NCBI GenBank assembly: GCA_026785865.1
Contig: JAJAZG010000041.1
Location: forward strand, 1 to 9,175
Direction of reading: 5' to 3'
Origin: Pseudanabaena sp. CAN_BIN31
GTDB taxonomy: Bacteria; Cyanobacteriota; Cyanobacteriia; Pseudanabaenales; Pseudanabaenaceae
Length of the DNA: 9,175 nucleotides
The stretch's first letter is position 1. Every line of letters starts with the position of its first letter. The notes below the pieces were generated by a model. The model was not told where the DNA came from and made no database searches. It saw only the letters and a list, made by a program, of their open reading frames with translations. Position numbers and translations under genes: made by a program. Shown here piece after piece: positions 1-5,609 of this stretch.

Positions 1-90
1 GGTCAGTCTCTCGCTCAGTTCTTTGGCGCTATCGTCAATGACATTCCTTGGATGGAGGTGCTCAATCTCTGTACTGTTGGCGTTTTTCAC
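1..90 (-). CDS. Probable N-terminus of an unidentified protein, cut by the left edge
   Basis: From a GTG at 88-90 the minus strand is open for 30 codons to the edge of the window. The peptide is hydrophilic (begins MKNANSTEIEHLHPRN) and continues with an acidic, helix-like stretch. A strong Shine-Dalgarno AGGAGG (plus-strand CCTCCT, 101-106) lies 10 nt upstream of the GTG. Most codons begin with a purine, as real coding does, whereas the competing plus-strand frame lacks this bias. There is no ATG start. I do not recognise the family, and only 30 residues are visible, so no function can be given. The start codon and the reality of the gene are moderately supported. Confidence 0.45.
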   Translation of the reverse strand, partial: MKNANSTEIEHLHPRNVIDDSAKELSERLT

Positions 91-216
91 GATCTTCTTC
101 CCTCCTCTTCCTAGCTAGCACCAAATTTTAAACTATGTGGAAAAAAGAAAATGTCCCTCAAGTCCTATCTTATCGCATTGCCTATCTTAATAAATCACTG
201 GTCATTTAGCCCCTCG

Positions 217-240
217 CAAAAATGGGATGCTCCCGTTTAT
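217..240 (-). terminator. Weak terminator-like hairpin, probably once directly behind the RelA/SpoT gene
   Basis: On the minus strand GGGA-GCA-TCCC (224-234) forms a short stem, flanked by AAA/TTT pairs across one mismatch and followed by TTTTT. The stem is short, so this is only a plausible rho-independent terminator. If the neighbouring 98-bp element is removed, it sits within a few bases of the RelA/SpoT stop codon, where a terminator is expected. Confidence 0.3.
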
Positions 241-241
241 T

Positions 242-339
242 GGGCATCTCTATTAATTCAAAATTATTGAGAATAGCAACGAGAGAATAAGTATTTCAGC
301 CTTGTCTTATTGCGAAAAAATCGATTTTTAGAGATGCCC
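242..339. mobile_element. 98-bp MITE-like element with perfect 11-bp TIRs and TATT target duplication
   Basis: GGGCATCTCTA at 242-252 is the exact reverse complement of TAGAGATGCCC at 329-339. The element is flanked directly by TATT on both sides (238-241 and 340-343), as expected for a 4-bp target-site duplication. It is AT-rich and has no coding capacity, so it would need a transposase supplied in trans. The parent insertion sequence family cannot be named from these data. The element lies exactly at the stop codon of the downstream-reading RelA/SpoT gene, and the first base of its right repeat is the G of that gene's TAG stop. Confidence 0.7.
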
Positions 340-1319
340 TATTGTGATAGGAGACTCAAATAGGTAATACAAATACCTCTAGGGCAGGAGTTGTTACCAT
401 GTTTTTCAGGAAATGCCTTTAGGTGTCGGAGCCACTTTTCATTCTTGTTTTTGTAAAATGTAATTATCTCCCTGCCGCGTTGCCTCAAAGATTCTTCAAG
501 TTGAGCCGTCGTAGAAATCCCCAAATTATCCAATTGCTGCCAGTTTCCTTCAATTGATTCAGGATTGTAGTGGAGAAGTCCTCCTGTTACATCTGCGATT
601 TGTTTGTCCAATTGAATGGCAATATCTGATGCCATGAGAAAATGCGTTAGTGACGCGATATCTAAACCTGTGCTATCTGGCAAATTTGAGACGTGTGGCG
701 GAAGCAACTCTCTTCTTGACTCAACTAAATCGGTTCGCAGCCTAGCAAACTCGGAATCGGCAATTTCAAGAAGGGCTGCAATCCGAAAGAATTGGCGCTT
801 AACACCGTCAGGCACTTCCTCGCGCGCCTTATAGCCCAGATCATGCTCAATTTCTGCCCAGGCGTGTTGCAGTAAAGTTCTTATCTGGACTTCAGCTTTA
901 ATACCTTCGAATCTCCTATCATCCAATTTGGTGTCACTGTCGAGGGTTCCAGCAACAATATAGTGTATTGATTTGTACCCGAAACGATTCGCATCCATTT
1001 TCGTTTTGTCAACTGAATTCTCTCGATCAATGGCAAAATATTTCTCGATCAGTTGACAGATGTAATCGAGTTCGTTCTCAAAATACGTGATGATGCGGAT
1101 ACCAATTAAATCAGTAATTTGATGCAGAGAAGTGTATTTCTCTTTTGCCAAGAGTTTTGCTTTCAAGCTGGAGGGGGCTTTGAGCCGTCCAGTAACTATG
1201 TGAATATGCAAGCCAGATTTCTGCAATAGTTCAGCCAAAAGCGCAATCAGCACATTTCCAAAATCCTCATACATTTGCTGTTGTTGTTTATACGAATTAA
1301 GAACCGCTTCGTGACTCAT
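339..1319 (-). CDS. Stand-alone RelA/SpoT synthetase-domain protein (GTP pyrophosphokinase-like)
   Basis: This 326-residue protein carries a RelA/SpoT nucleotidyltransferase domain that normally transfers pyrophosphate from ATP to the 3'-OH of GDP/GTP, making (p)ppGpp; some relatives act on ATP/ADP or tRNA as toxins. Seen in the sequence: GRLKAPSSLKAKL at 44-56, the Mg-binding Asp in DLIGIRIITY (D70), the G-loop FGYKSIHY (113-120, Y115) and EVQIRT...HAWAEIEHDL (143-161, E143, Q145, E156). There is no HD hydrolase, TGS or ACT domain, so it is not a long Rel/SpoT. At 326 residues it is longer than typical small alarmone synthetases (about 200-260), with a ~120-residue C-terminal region of unknown role. 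The start ATG has only a weak Shine-Dalgarno. The stop TAG is formed at the junction with a MITE, but the protein is not shortened (see findings). A housekeeping small synthetase or a toxSAS-type toxin cannot be told apart from sequence alone. Confidence 0.88.
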   Translation of the reverse strand: MSHEAVLNSYKQQQQMYEDFGNVLIALLAELLQKSGLHIHIVTGRLKAPSSLKAKLLAKEKYTSLHQITDLIGIRIITYFENELDYICQLIEKYFAIDRENSVDKTKMDANRFGYKSIHYIVAGTLDSDTKLDDRRFEGIKAEVQIRTLLQHAWAEIEHDLGYKAREEVPDGVKRQFFRIAALLEIADSEFARLRTDLVESRRELLPPHVSNLPDSTGLDIASLTHFLMASDIAIQLDKQIADVTGGLLHYNPESIEGNWQQLDNLGISTTAQLEESLRQRGREIITFYKNKNEKWLRHLKAFPEKHGNNSCPRGICITYLSLLSQ

Positions 1320-1365
1320 CTTTTTAATCCCATTCTTAAATCAGTCTACCCAACTATGTATTGTC

Positions 1366-1377
1366 CCGCAATTGCGG
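1366..1377. promoter_or_regulatory. Perfect 12-bp palindrome upstream of the RelA/SpoT gene, possible operator
   Basis: CCGCAATTGCGG is perfectly self-complementary and ends 46 nt before the ATG of the RelA/SpoT gene, inside the likely promoter region. A dimeric repressor or activator site is an inference from symmetry and position only; no canonical -35/-10 pair was recognised with confidence. Confidence 0.3.
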
Positions 1378-1424
1378 TTAATTTGTAGTTCTATTGACAG
1401 CACTTAAATAGGGCTTGACATCAT

Positions 1425-1445
1425 GTGATAAAATCACGAAAGTGA
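1425..1445. promoter_or_regulatory. Overlapping inverted repeats behind a TTGACA box, operator-like
   Basis: GTGAT-AAA-ATCAC (1425-1437) overlaps TCAC-GAAA-GTGA (1434-1445), giving three alternating half-sites of the GTGA/TCAC type. TTGACA lies immediately upstream (1415-1420). Such arrays are typical of autoregulated small operons, but only a 15-codon frame beginning MQKNFS follows on the plus strand (1444 onward) and no gene is recognisable there. It may be an orphan control region of a lost gene. No well-spaced -10 was found for either TTGACA. Confidence 0.3.
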
Positions 1446-1700
1446 TGCAAAAGAACTTTTCGTTGGAACCGACAAAACGAAAGAAATGTTAACCGCGTAG
1501 CGTAGCTGCTGCGGTTCAGCTTGCTAGTTGTAATGGCATGTTAGAGTTTACCAAAAAGTAAATGATCCCATTACTTAAGAAAATCGCTGCTATAGGAGTG
1601 GGCGATCCCAGTGATTTCTAAGGTAAATAAAGGATCGATTATTTTCTGACTGTCTCTTACCGCAGATTTTTGTGGATAGTCATTGAGATCGCCTCAACAA

Positions 1701-1871
1701 TCATCTTCTCAAGTTTGTGATTAGGCGATTCGCGATCTCACTCAACCACAAATATTCTCGAATGATTTGATTTGTTTCTAAGGGGAGATCGCCAATAACC
1801 TTTCCGAAGTCAACTATTTTTGCTTGCTTAATCTCTGCTGAAAACAGATAACCTAAACGGTCGGTATCCTC
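1701..1871 (-). pseudogene. Possible C-terminal fragment of a lost gene
   Basis: This 56-codon stretch is open between two stops and has no ATG. It begins at the very end of the antitoxin gene in another frame. The translation is protein-like, with segments such as EIKQAKIVDFGKVIGDL followed by a helix containing NQIIREYLWLSEIANRLI. It overlaps the last 19 bases of the antitoxin gene. I do not recognise a family. It could be a decayed downstream gene or chance; the start is unknown. Confidence 0.25.
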
Positions 1872-2098
1872 TCATATGGCTCTGGTTCAACATCAGGAAC
1901 TTTTGCCAAAATTGCTTCATATTTTAACCTGCTACCTCTTTTTGCCTTCTCTTTGAGATAATTTTCTGTCATCAAAGCTGAGAGTTTTTCTGCGATCGCA
2001 GTAGATATAAATTGATCGATAGAAATTCCGTCACGACCTGCGAGGTCATACAGACTTTTGTGTAATGAATCAGGAATTTGAACTTGAACAATACTCAT
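1853..2098 (-). CDS. Ribbon-helix-helix/HicB-like antitoxin
   Basis: This 81-residue protein is the likely antitoxin of the PIN toxin encoded just upstream. Residues 2-8 (SIVQVQI) fit the DNA-binding beta strand, and residues 10-43, with two amphipathic helices around GISIDQFISTAIAEKL, fit a ribbon-helix-helix fold as in CopG/HicB-type antitoxins. The tail (44-81), with a basic patch KEKAKRGSR and an acidic, proline-rich end, is the expected flexible toxin-binding part. Its ATG overlaps the toxin stop (ATGA, 2095-2098), and an AGGA-type Shine-Dalgarno lies inside the toxin end, so translation is probably coupled. By family precedent it would neutralise the toxin and repress the operon. Family assignment is by pattern only. 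Confidence 0.72.
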   Translation of the reverse strand: MSIVQVQIPDSLHKSLYDLAGRDGISIDQFISTAIAEKLSALMTENYLKEKAKRGSRLKYEAILAKVPDVEPEPYERIPTV

Positions 2099-2523
2099 GG
2101 CAATTTTCCTATCAAGCGTAAAAACTCCGAAGGCTCAAGCAGATTTAACCCAAACTGCTGAACGCCCGCAAAGTCACGGGTATTGTATGTGATTATACTC
2201 TGACATCCTGCTTTGACTGCAAGCTCTAGTACCATATCGTCTTTAGGGTCACGTAGAAATGGTCGCCATAGAAAAAAAATTTCATGCTGCACCCCCACTG
2301 CACAGTAGAAATCAATTAGGTTATCTACTTCTTCCCGACTCAAATAAAGATTTGACAATTCACGCAACAAAACCTCTGTATATTCCAGTACAAGCGGTAC
2401 TGACAAGTGTATATCAAACTGCCCTGTATCAATGAGGGTAATCAATTGAAATGCACTGCCACGCCTAGATCTCAACCCAGCAACAATGACATTGGTATCA
2501 ATAACGATTTGAGGTAATGGCAT
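2095..2523 (-). CDS. PIN-domain ribonuclease toxin (COG1569-like)
   Basis: This 142-residue PIN-domain protein is expected to be a Mg-dependent endoribonuclease toxin. Conserved acidic positions are visible: D9 in VIDTNV, E47 in LVLEYTEV, D92/D95/D96 in RDPKDDMVLELA, and D117 in ITYNTRDF. The whole PIN fold fits within the protein, which matches the 'putative toxin component, PIN family' group rather than shorter VapC. It is the first gene of a toxin-antitoxin pair, with the antitoxin ATG overlapping its stop. No clear Shine-Dalgarno precedes its ATG. Its first 26 bases overlap the end of a methyltransferase remnant, so the pair sits directly against decayed DNA. The target RNA cannot be inferred. 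Confidence 0.85.
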   Translation of the reverse strand: MPLPQIVIDTNVIVAGLRSRRGSAFQLITLIDTGQFDIHLSVPLVLEYTEVLLRELSNLYLSREEVDNLIDFYCAVGVQHEIFFLWRPFLRDPKDDMVLELAVKAGCQSIITYNTRDFAGVQQFGLNLLEPSEFLRLIGKLP

Positions 2524-2821
2524 TTGGTACTTGAAGACTACTGTTTGTGCGCTTCAACTCTATCATCAGAGAAAGACACAATAGCATATAATAATTCTTG
2601 ATTTTGTAACCCCATTTATTTGTAATCCTAAAACCATTTCTTTCTGCTATATCTACGAAAAAATCTGCTGTGTTAAAGAAAACATCACTCACATTACTAT
2701 CACCAACTACCATTACATAATGCGTTTTGCTGCTTAGACATTTTGCCATTTCAGAAAAATGTTTTTCCATCTCCGCAAAATACTTGAATGTTACATAAGA
2801 GTGTTTGTGTCCGTTTTTTTG
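2498..2821 (-). pseudogene. C-terminal remnant of a SAM-dependent (probably DNA) methyltransferase
   Basis: The open stretch runs from a stop at 2822-2824 to a stop at 2498. Before the ATG at 2768-2770 the frame already reads HSYVTFKYFAEMEKHFSEM. It continues with THYVMVVGDSNV, then TADFFVDIAERNGF and a KIKNYYM segment. This order (helix with YF..M and EM, a VMVVG.S strand, an A.F..IAE..GF helix, an IKN motif) resembles the C-terminal half of class I DNA methyltransferases as I know them. The N-terminal SAM-binding half is missing and the end after KNYYM no longer looks like the family, so it appears truncated at both ends. Only 16 bp separate it from the terminal repeat of the neighbouring element. 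The assignment is by memory of motifs and is uncertain. Confidence 0.45.
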
Positions 2822-2837
2822 TCAGTATCATAAACCT

Positions 2838-3031
2838 AGGGCTGTTTCATTCTCTTGAAAGCTTCTTTATGTATGACTTCTGGTGATTCTGGGACAAAGC
2901 TTAGAATCAAGGAAATCAACCCAAAATCTAGATTTTCCCTCGTCCGCTTGACTTCTAACCTTGACAAGCAGGCTGAAGAAGAGTCTCATAAGCTCTACAG
3001 AGAAGGGGTTTGATTAGAATGAAATAGCACT
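2838..3031. mobile_element. ~194-bp MITE or internally deleted insertion sequence with 25-bp imperfect TIRs
   Basis: Bases 2838-2862 and the reverse complement of 3007-3031 agree at 19 of 25 positions, including the shared block TTTCATTCT and GCT before it. Between them the plus strand is open from 2840 to a stop at 3011-3013 inside the right repeat, the usual place for the end of a transposase gene. No clear target duplication was found. The source family was not identified. It lies between a methyltransferase remnant and the 3' end of mysD. Confidence 0.5.
2873..3013 (+). pseudogene. 46-codon frame inside the 194-bp element, possible transposase tail
   Basis: From the ATG at 2873 the frame encodes 46 residues with a basic middle (KLRIKEINPKSRFSLVRL) and a charged end rich in Lys and Glu, finishing EGV. 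It ends within the right inverted repeat. It has no recognisable domain. Given its place between terminal repeats, a leftover C-terminus of a transposase is the simplest reading, but it could be a chance frame. Confidence 0.25.
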
Positions 3032-3095
3032 GGCTGAAATGTCGAAATCACGTTATGAGTATTTAAATTTAGCGCTGAACTAGGATGCCGCCAAT

Positions 3096-4115
3096 TTAAA
3101 TGCTAAGAGCATTGTTGATCGCATTCTGGAATAGTTTTTCTAGCGGAATTCCTGAAGCTCTCGCCATTTCAGAAATCACGCTTTTTTTGGCAAAAGAGCA
3201 ATATAGCCCTGCCTCTAAAAACCAAGGGCGATCGCTCGTATCAATCCGAAAATCAAAGAGACTATAGTGACGACAGCCCAAAGCGATATGACAGGTTCGC
3301 GCCGCTTCCCAAACTCTTGCAGTAATTGGATCGCTAGGATCGACAATCCATGATTTCTCATTACCTTTTGCTACAGCTTCCAGTTCGCCATCGCTATCAA
3401 GCTTAAGCTTATCCTCATATCTCCGAATAGAAGGTTGATTTTTATTTAAAGCATACTCCTCTAAAGGCAAACAAATAAGTTCACCTTTTTCAACCACAAT
3501 TCCACATCTTACTTCTCTACCAAGTTCGATATATCTCTCCACCAGTATCTCATCTGAGAAGGAAAACGCAGTTTTTAGAGCCTTATCATATTCAGAAGGA
3601 TTCTTCACCAGTCCTAAACCTTGGGAGTTGTCGGCGTTTATTGGCTTAACTACCGCAGGAGTAGCAATCTTTGGGAAATTCCCAATTCGTAAAATTTCTC
3701 CTTCTGGCACATTGACTCCTGCGGCGCTAACGATAGCCTTTGTTCTCGCCTTGTTTGCTGCTAATGCCATAAGATCTGGTGTATTTCCGACATATGGAAT
3801 GCTAAGTAAATCAAACAAGGCTCTATAGGATGTCATGCCTGCAATGCAAAACATTTGCGGTAACATGACATCAATTTTGAGTTCTATCAAAACTTGAACT
3901 GCTTCAGAAATAGTTAAGATCTCGGCAGCAGCGATCGCATCTCGATCTAGAGACTTAGGAAATCGCCAAAGGCGATCGGGTGTAACATAGGCGATGTGGA
4001 ATTCATATTGGGTTGCGTCAGCCGTTGCGTCCAAACAATCTTGGGCGTAAAAGCGAGACAAATCGCAGTAAAAATCATTAAAAGCGGAACCAACTAAGTG
4101 CAAAACACGTATCAT
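3096..4115 (-). CDS. mysD: MysD: D-Ala-D-Ala ligase-like MAA synthase
   Basis: This 339-residue ATP-grasp ligase belongs to the D-Ala-D-Ala ligase superfamily. In MAA clusters MysD joins a second amino acid (Ser, Thr or others) to the C1 keto group of mycosporine-glycine, giving an imine such as shinorine or porphyra-334. Seen: N-terminal strand MIRVLHLVGSAF; VGNTPDLMALAANKARTK (109-126), as in Ddl proteins; VVKPINADNSQGLGLV (155-170) with the ATP-binding Lys (K157); EILVERYI.GREVRCGIV (189-207); and SLFDFRID (285-292) with FLEAG (299-303) for metal binding. The Ddl glutamate is present but the usual Asn two residues later is Gly. It starts 5 nt after mysC, with a good Shine-Dalgarno AGGAGA (4125-4130) inside the mysC end. 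Length is close to known MysD proteins. Amino-acid specificity cannot be read from the sequence. Confidence 0.93.
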   Translation of the reverse strand: MIRVLHLVGSAFNDFYCDLSRFYAQDCLDATADATQYEFHIAYVTPDRLWRFPKSLDRDAIAAAEILTISEAVQVLIELKIDVMLPQMFCIAGMTSYRALFDLLSIPYVGNTPDLMALAANKARTKAIVSAAGVNVPEGEILRIGNFPKIATPAVVKPINADNSQGLGLVKNPSEYDKALKTAFSFSDEILVERYIELGREVRCGIVVEKGELICLPLEEYALNKNQPSIRRYEDKLKLDSDGELEAVAKGNEKSWIVDPSDPITARVWEAARTCHIALGCRHYSLFDFRIDTSDRPWFLEAGLYCSFAKKSVISEMARASGIPLEKLFQNAINNALSI

Positions 4116-4120
4116 TATTG

Positions 4121-5476
4121 CTAGTCTCCTGCCGATTCGACAAGTTTGCCAATATTGAAATCAATTCTAATCCAACCTTTAAGCCGTATTAAATTCTCTA
4201 ACAACAATAAAGGAATCTGTAGGTGATGAACCATCAAAAATGGAAGTGGATCTTCCCAATCAAAGATCGCATCTTTTCCGTTGAGAATAATTTTAACTCG
4301 CTGCAAAGTCTTATTCCATGAGTTTAAATTGGTGATAAATCGCCATAATTCATGGTAAAGCCAATAAGTAGGACGACTCGATTTAAGCGGCTGAATAGGA
4401 GCGGAAAGAGGTTGGCGATCTAAATATGCTTTGGATACATGAGGATGATTGTAAAACATCGTAATCGCTGAATGAGTCCTTGGATTGCACTCGATCGCAT
4501 AAATGGTTCCATCTAATGCTTGCATAAAATCAAAGGAAACTTGACCAGTCAACCCTAAACTGCCGACAAATTGTTTCACCCAAGCTTCAATTTCTGGATG
4601 ATGCACCATTTCATAATTAACCTGAAATCCCGAAGACTTGCAGCAACAATGCATCCTAAGCTCGCCATCGCGAACCGTACTGTGCGTGCAATACTCCTGT
4701 CCTGAAACAAAAGCCTGCATTATCCACGGGTTCTTTTCGGAAATCGGTAAATCTTTGATAAATGATCGAGTTGCGGATGGGTCGTCACAGGGAAGTAGGG
4801 TTAGATCGAGTCTCCTCACTGAGTCGTAGGCAATGCTCTTGAGAATGTATTTGTGCGATCGCCTAGAAAAATCAAAATCCAATACTTTTTGCGGATCGGT
4901 AATATAGTAAGAGTCAGGTACTGAGAGTCTTAACGAAGTTGCAATCTTCCAAAATTCATACTTGTCATCCAATTGCATAGCCATGTCTGCATCGACATGA
5001 ATGACTTCGCAATGCGGTGAAAGCACTTGTTTGGCTAAGGCATCATAATAGCTCGCTACTGGACTGCAAACTGGAACATAAACATCGACGTTTTCTCTTT
5101 TAACAATATCTAAGAGTGCCTCGGCATAACCTCTAGAATCGGGATTGGGAACCGTGTAAAAGCGGGCGATGTCCCAAGAGAATCGATGTCCAGTCAGCCA
5201 ATATTTTTTAGATTCTATTAAGATGACTCGATGCCCCGCTCGATGAAACGATCGCGCGAGTTGTAAAGCCTTGGTCATTTTGCCGCCACTAATTAAAATG
5301 GTTTTAAAGCTAGTAACAGGCTTCTTAGGCTGAAATGTCTTGACTAGAAGCGCCCTCAGTAATGCAACTGAAGTTAAGGTTAGGTTAAATGGAAATGCCA
5401 ATTGAAGCAAAACTAGTACTGCCAAAGTTTTTACGACAGTCATTGCTCGATTGATATTTTTATGTTCAAGTAACAT
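4121..5476 (-). CDS. mysC: MysC: ATP-grasp ligase forming mycosporine-glycine
   Basis: MysC activates 4-deoxygadusol with ATP and couples glycine to give mycosporine-glycine. The protein is about 451 residues, near the usual ~460. In numbering from the upstream TTG at 5480-5482, residues 15-46 are hydrophobic and may anchor or associate with membrane, as in other MysC proteins. A nucleotide-fold segment (TILISGGKMTKALQLARSF) starts at about 61. The ATP-grasp core includes KYILKSIAYDSVRR (211-224, K215), a lid/adenine segment PWIMQAFVSGQEYCTHS (252-268), VSFDFM (D318) and AIECNPRTHS (329-338), with E331 and N333 as likely metal ligands. I prefer the ATG at 5474-5476 over the TTG two codons upstream; neither has a strong Shine-Dalgarno. 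A 127-bp gap with a long hairpin separates it from mysB, while mysD follows after 5 nt. Confidence 0.93.
   Translation of the reverse strand: MLLEHKNINRAMTVVKTLAVLVLLQLAFPFNLTLTSVALLRALLVKTFQPKKPVTSFKTILISGGKMTKALQLARSFHRAGHRVILIESKKYWLTGHRFSWDIARFYTVPNPDSRGYAEALLDIVKRENVDVYVPVCSPVASYYDALAKQVLSPHCEVIHVDADMAMQLDDKYEFWKIATSLRLSVPDSYYITDPQKVLDFDFSRRSHKYILKSIAYDSVRRLDLTLLPCDDPSATRSFIKDLPISEKNPWIMQAFVSGQEYCTHSTVRDGELRMHCCCKSSGFQVNYEMVHHPEIEAWVKQFVGSLGLTGQVSFDFMQALDGTIYAIECNPRTHSAITMFYNHPHVSKAYLDRQPLSAPIQPLKSSRPTYWLYHELWRFITNLNSWNKTLQRVKIILNGKDAIFDWEDPLPFLMVHHLQIPLLLLENLIRLKGWIRIDFNIGKLVESAGD
4125..4130 (-). promoter_or_regulatory. Shine-Dalgarno of mysD within the end of mysC
   Basis: AGGAGA on the minus strand ends 9 nt before the mysD ATG and overlaps the last codons of mysC, supporting that start and translational linkage of the two ligase genes. 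Confidence 0.7.
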
Positions 5477-5534
5477 TGCCAAAATCCATAAATAGAACTC
5501 ACTGGAAGTATTTTAAATAAGTAAGCAAAAAATC

Positions 5535-5579
5535 TTAAAAGGCTGTAGCGCACGCCGTGCGTGTGCTACAGCCTTTTAA
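5535..5579. repeat. Long hairpin between mysB and mysC (copy 1 of a shared palindrome)
   Basis: The 19-bp arms 5535-5553 and 5561-5579 pair with a single G-T exception around a 7-nt loop. The arms contain AAAAGGCTGTAGCGCAC. On the minus strand the stem is followed after a few bases by T6 (plus-strand A6 near 5527-5532), so it may act as a terminator or attenuator after mysAB. The core GCTGTAGCGCA recurs in the hairpin upstream of mysA, which suggests a dispersed palindromic repeat family rather than a one-off terminator. Confidence 0.75.
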
Positions 5580-5609
5580 ATTACCTACTTACGTGGTTGG
5601 GGAACTTCT

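Larger units (their letters stand above)
1320..1852. other. 533-bp stretch without a confident gene; several palindromes
   Basis: No convincing gene is visible here. It contains a perfect 12-bp palindrome (1366-1377), two TTGACA hexamers (1394-1399, 1415-1420), a tandem inverted-repeat block (1425-1445), and a GC-rich inverted repeat AACCGC/GCGGTT (1491-1496, 1511-1516) around a GCGTAGCGTAGC core. GAGATCGC at 1685-1692 pairs with GCGATCTC at 1732-1739. A possible decayed reading frame occupies the minus strand from 1701 on. The region looks like accumulated remnants and regulatory sequence between the RelA/SpoT gene and the toxin-antitoxin pair. Confidence 0.5.

Noticed and set aside
1..114. 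Plus-strand frame ending at a TAG at 112-114, possible C-terminus of a gene
   Set aside because: It lacks purine-first codon bias and has no third-position A in 37 codons; the minus-strand frame has a strong Shine-Dalgarno and better coding character.
339..1319. Idea that the MITE truncated the RelA/SpoT protein
   Set aside because: Reconstructing the empty site gives CAA TAA at the same codon, so the insertion only changes TAA to TAG.
1562..1621. 19-codon plus-strand frame beginning MIPLLKK
   Set aside because: Too short, with no ribosome binding site or recognisable family.
3061..3101. ATTTAAATT/AATTTAAAT inverted repeat at the mysD end as a terminator
   Set aside because: The stem is all A/T with a 23-nt loop and no useful T-run; it is too weak to call.
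3096..4115. Annotation as a cell-wall D-alanine-D-alanine ligase
   Set aside because: It follows mysC by 5 nt with a shared Shine-Dalgarno, and the E-x-N metal motif is altered, so MysD is the better call.
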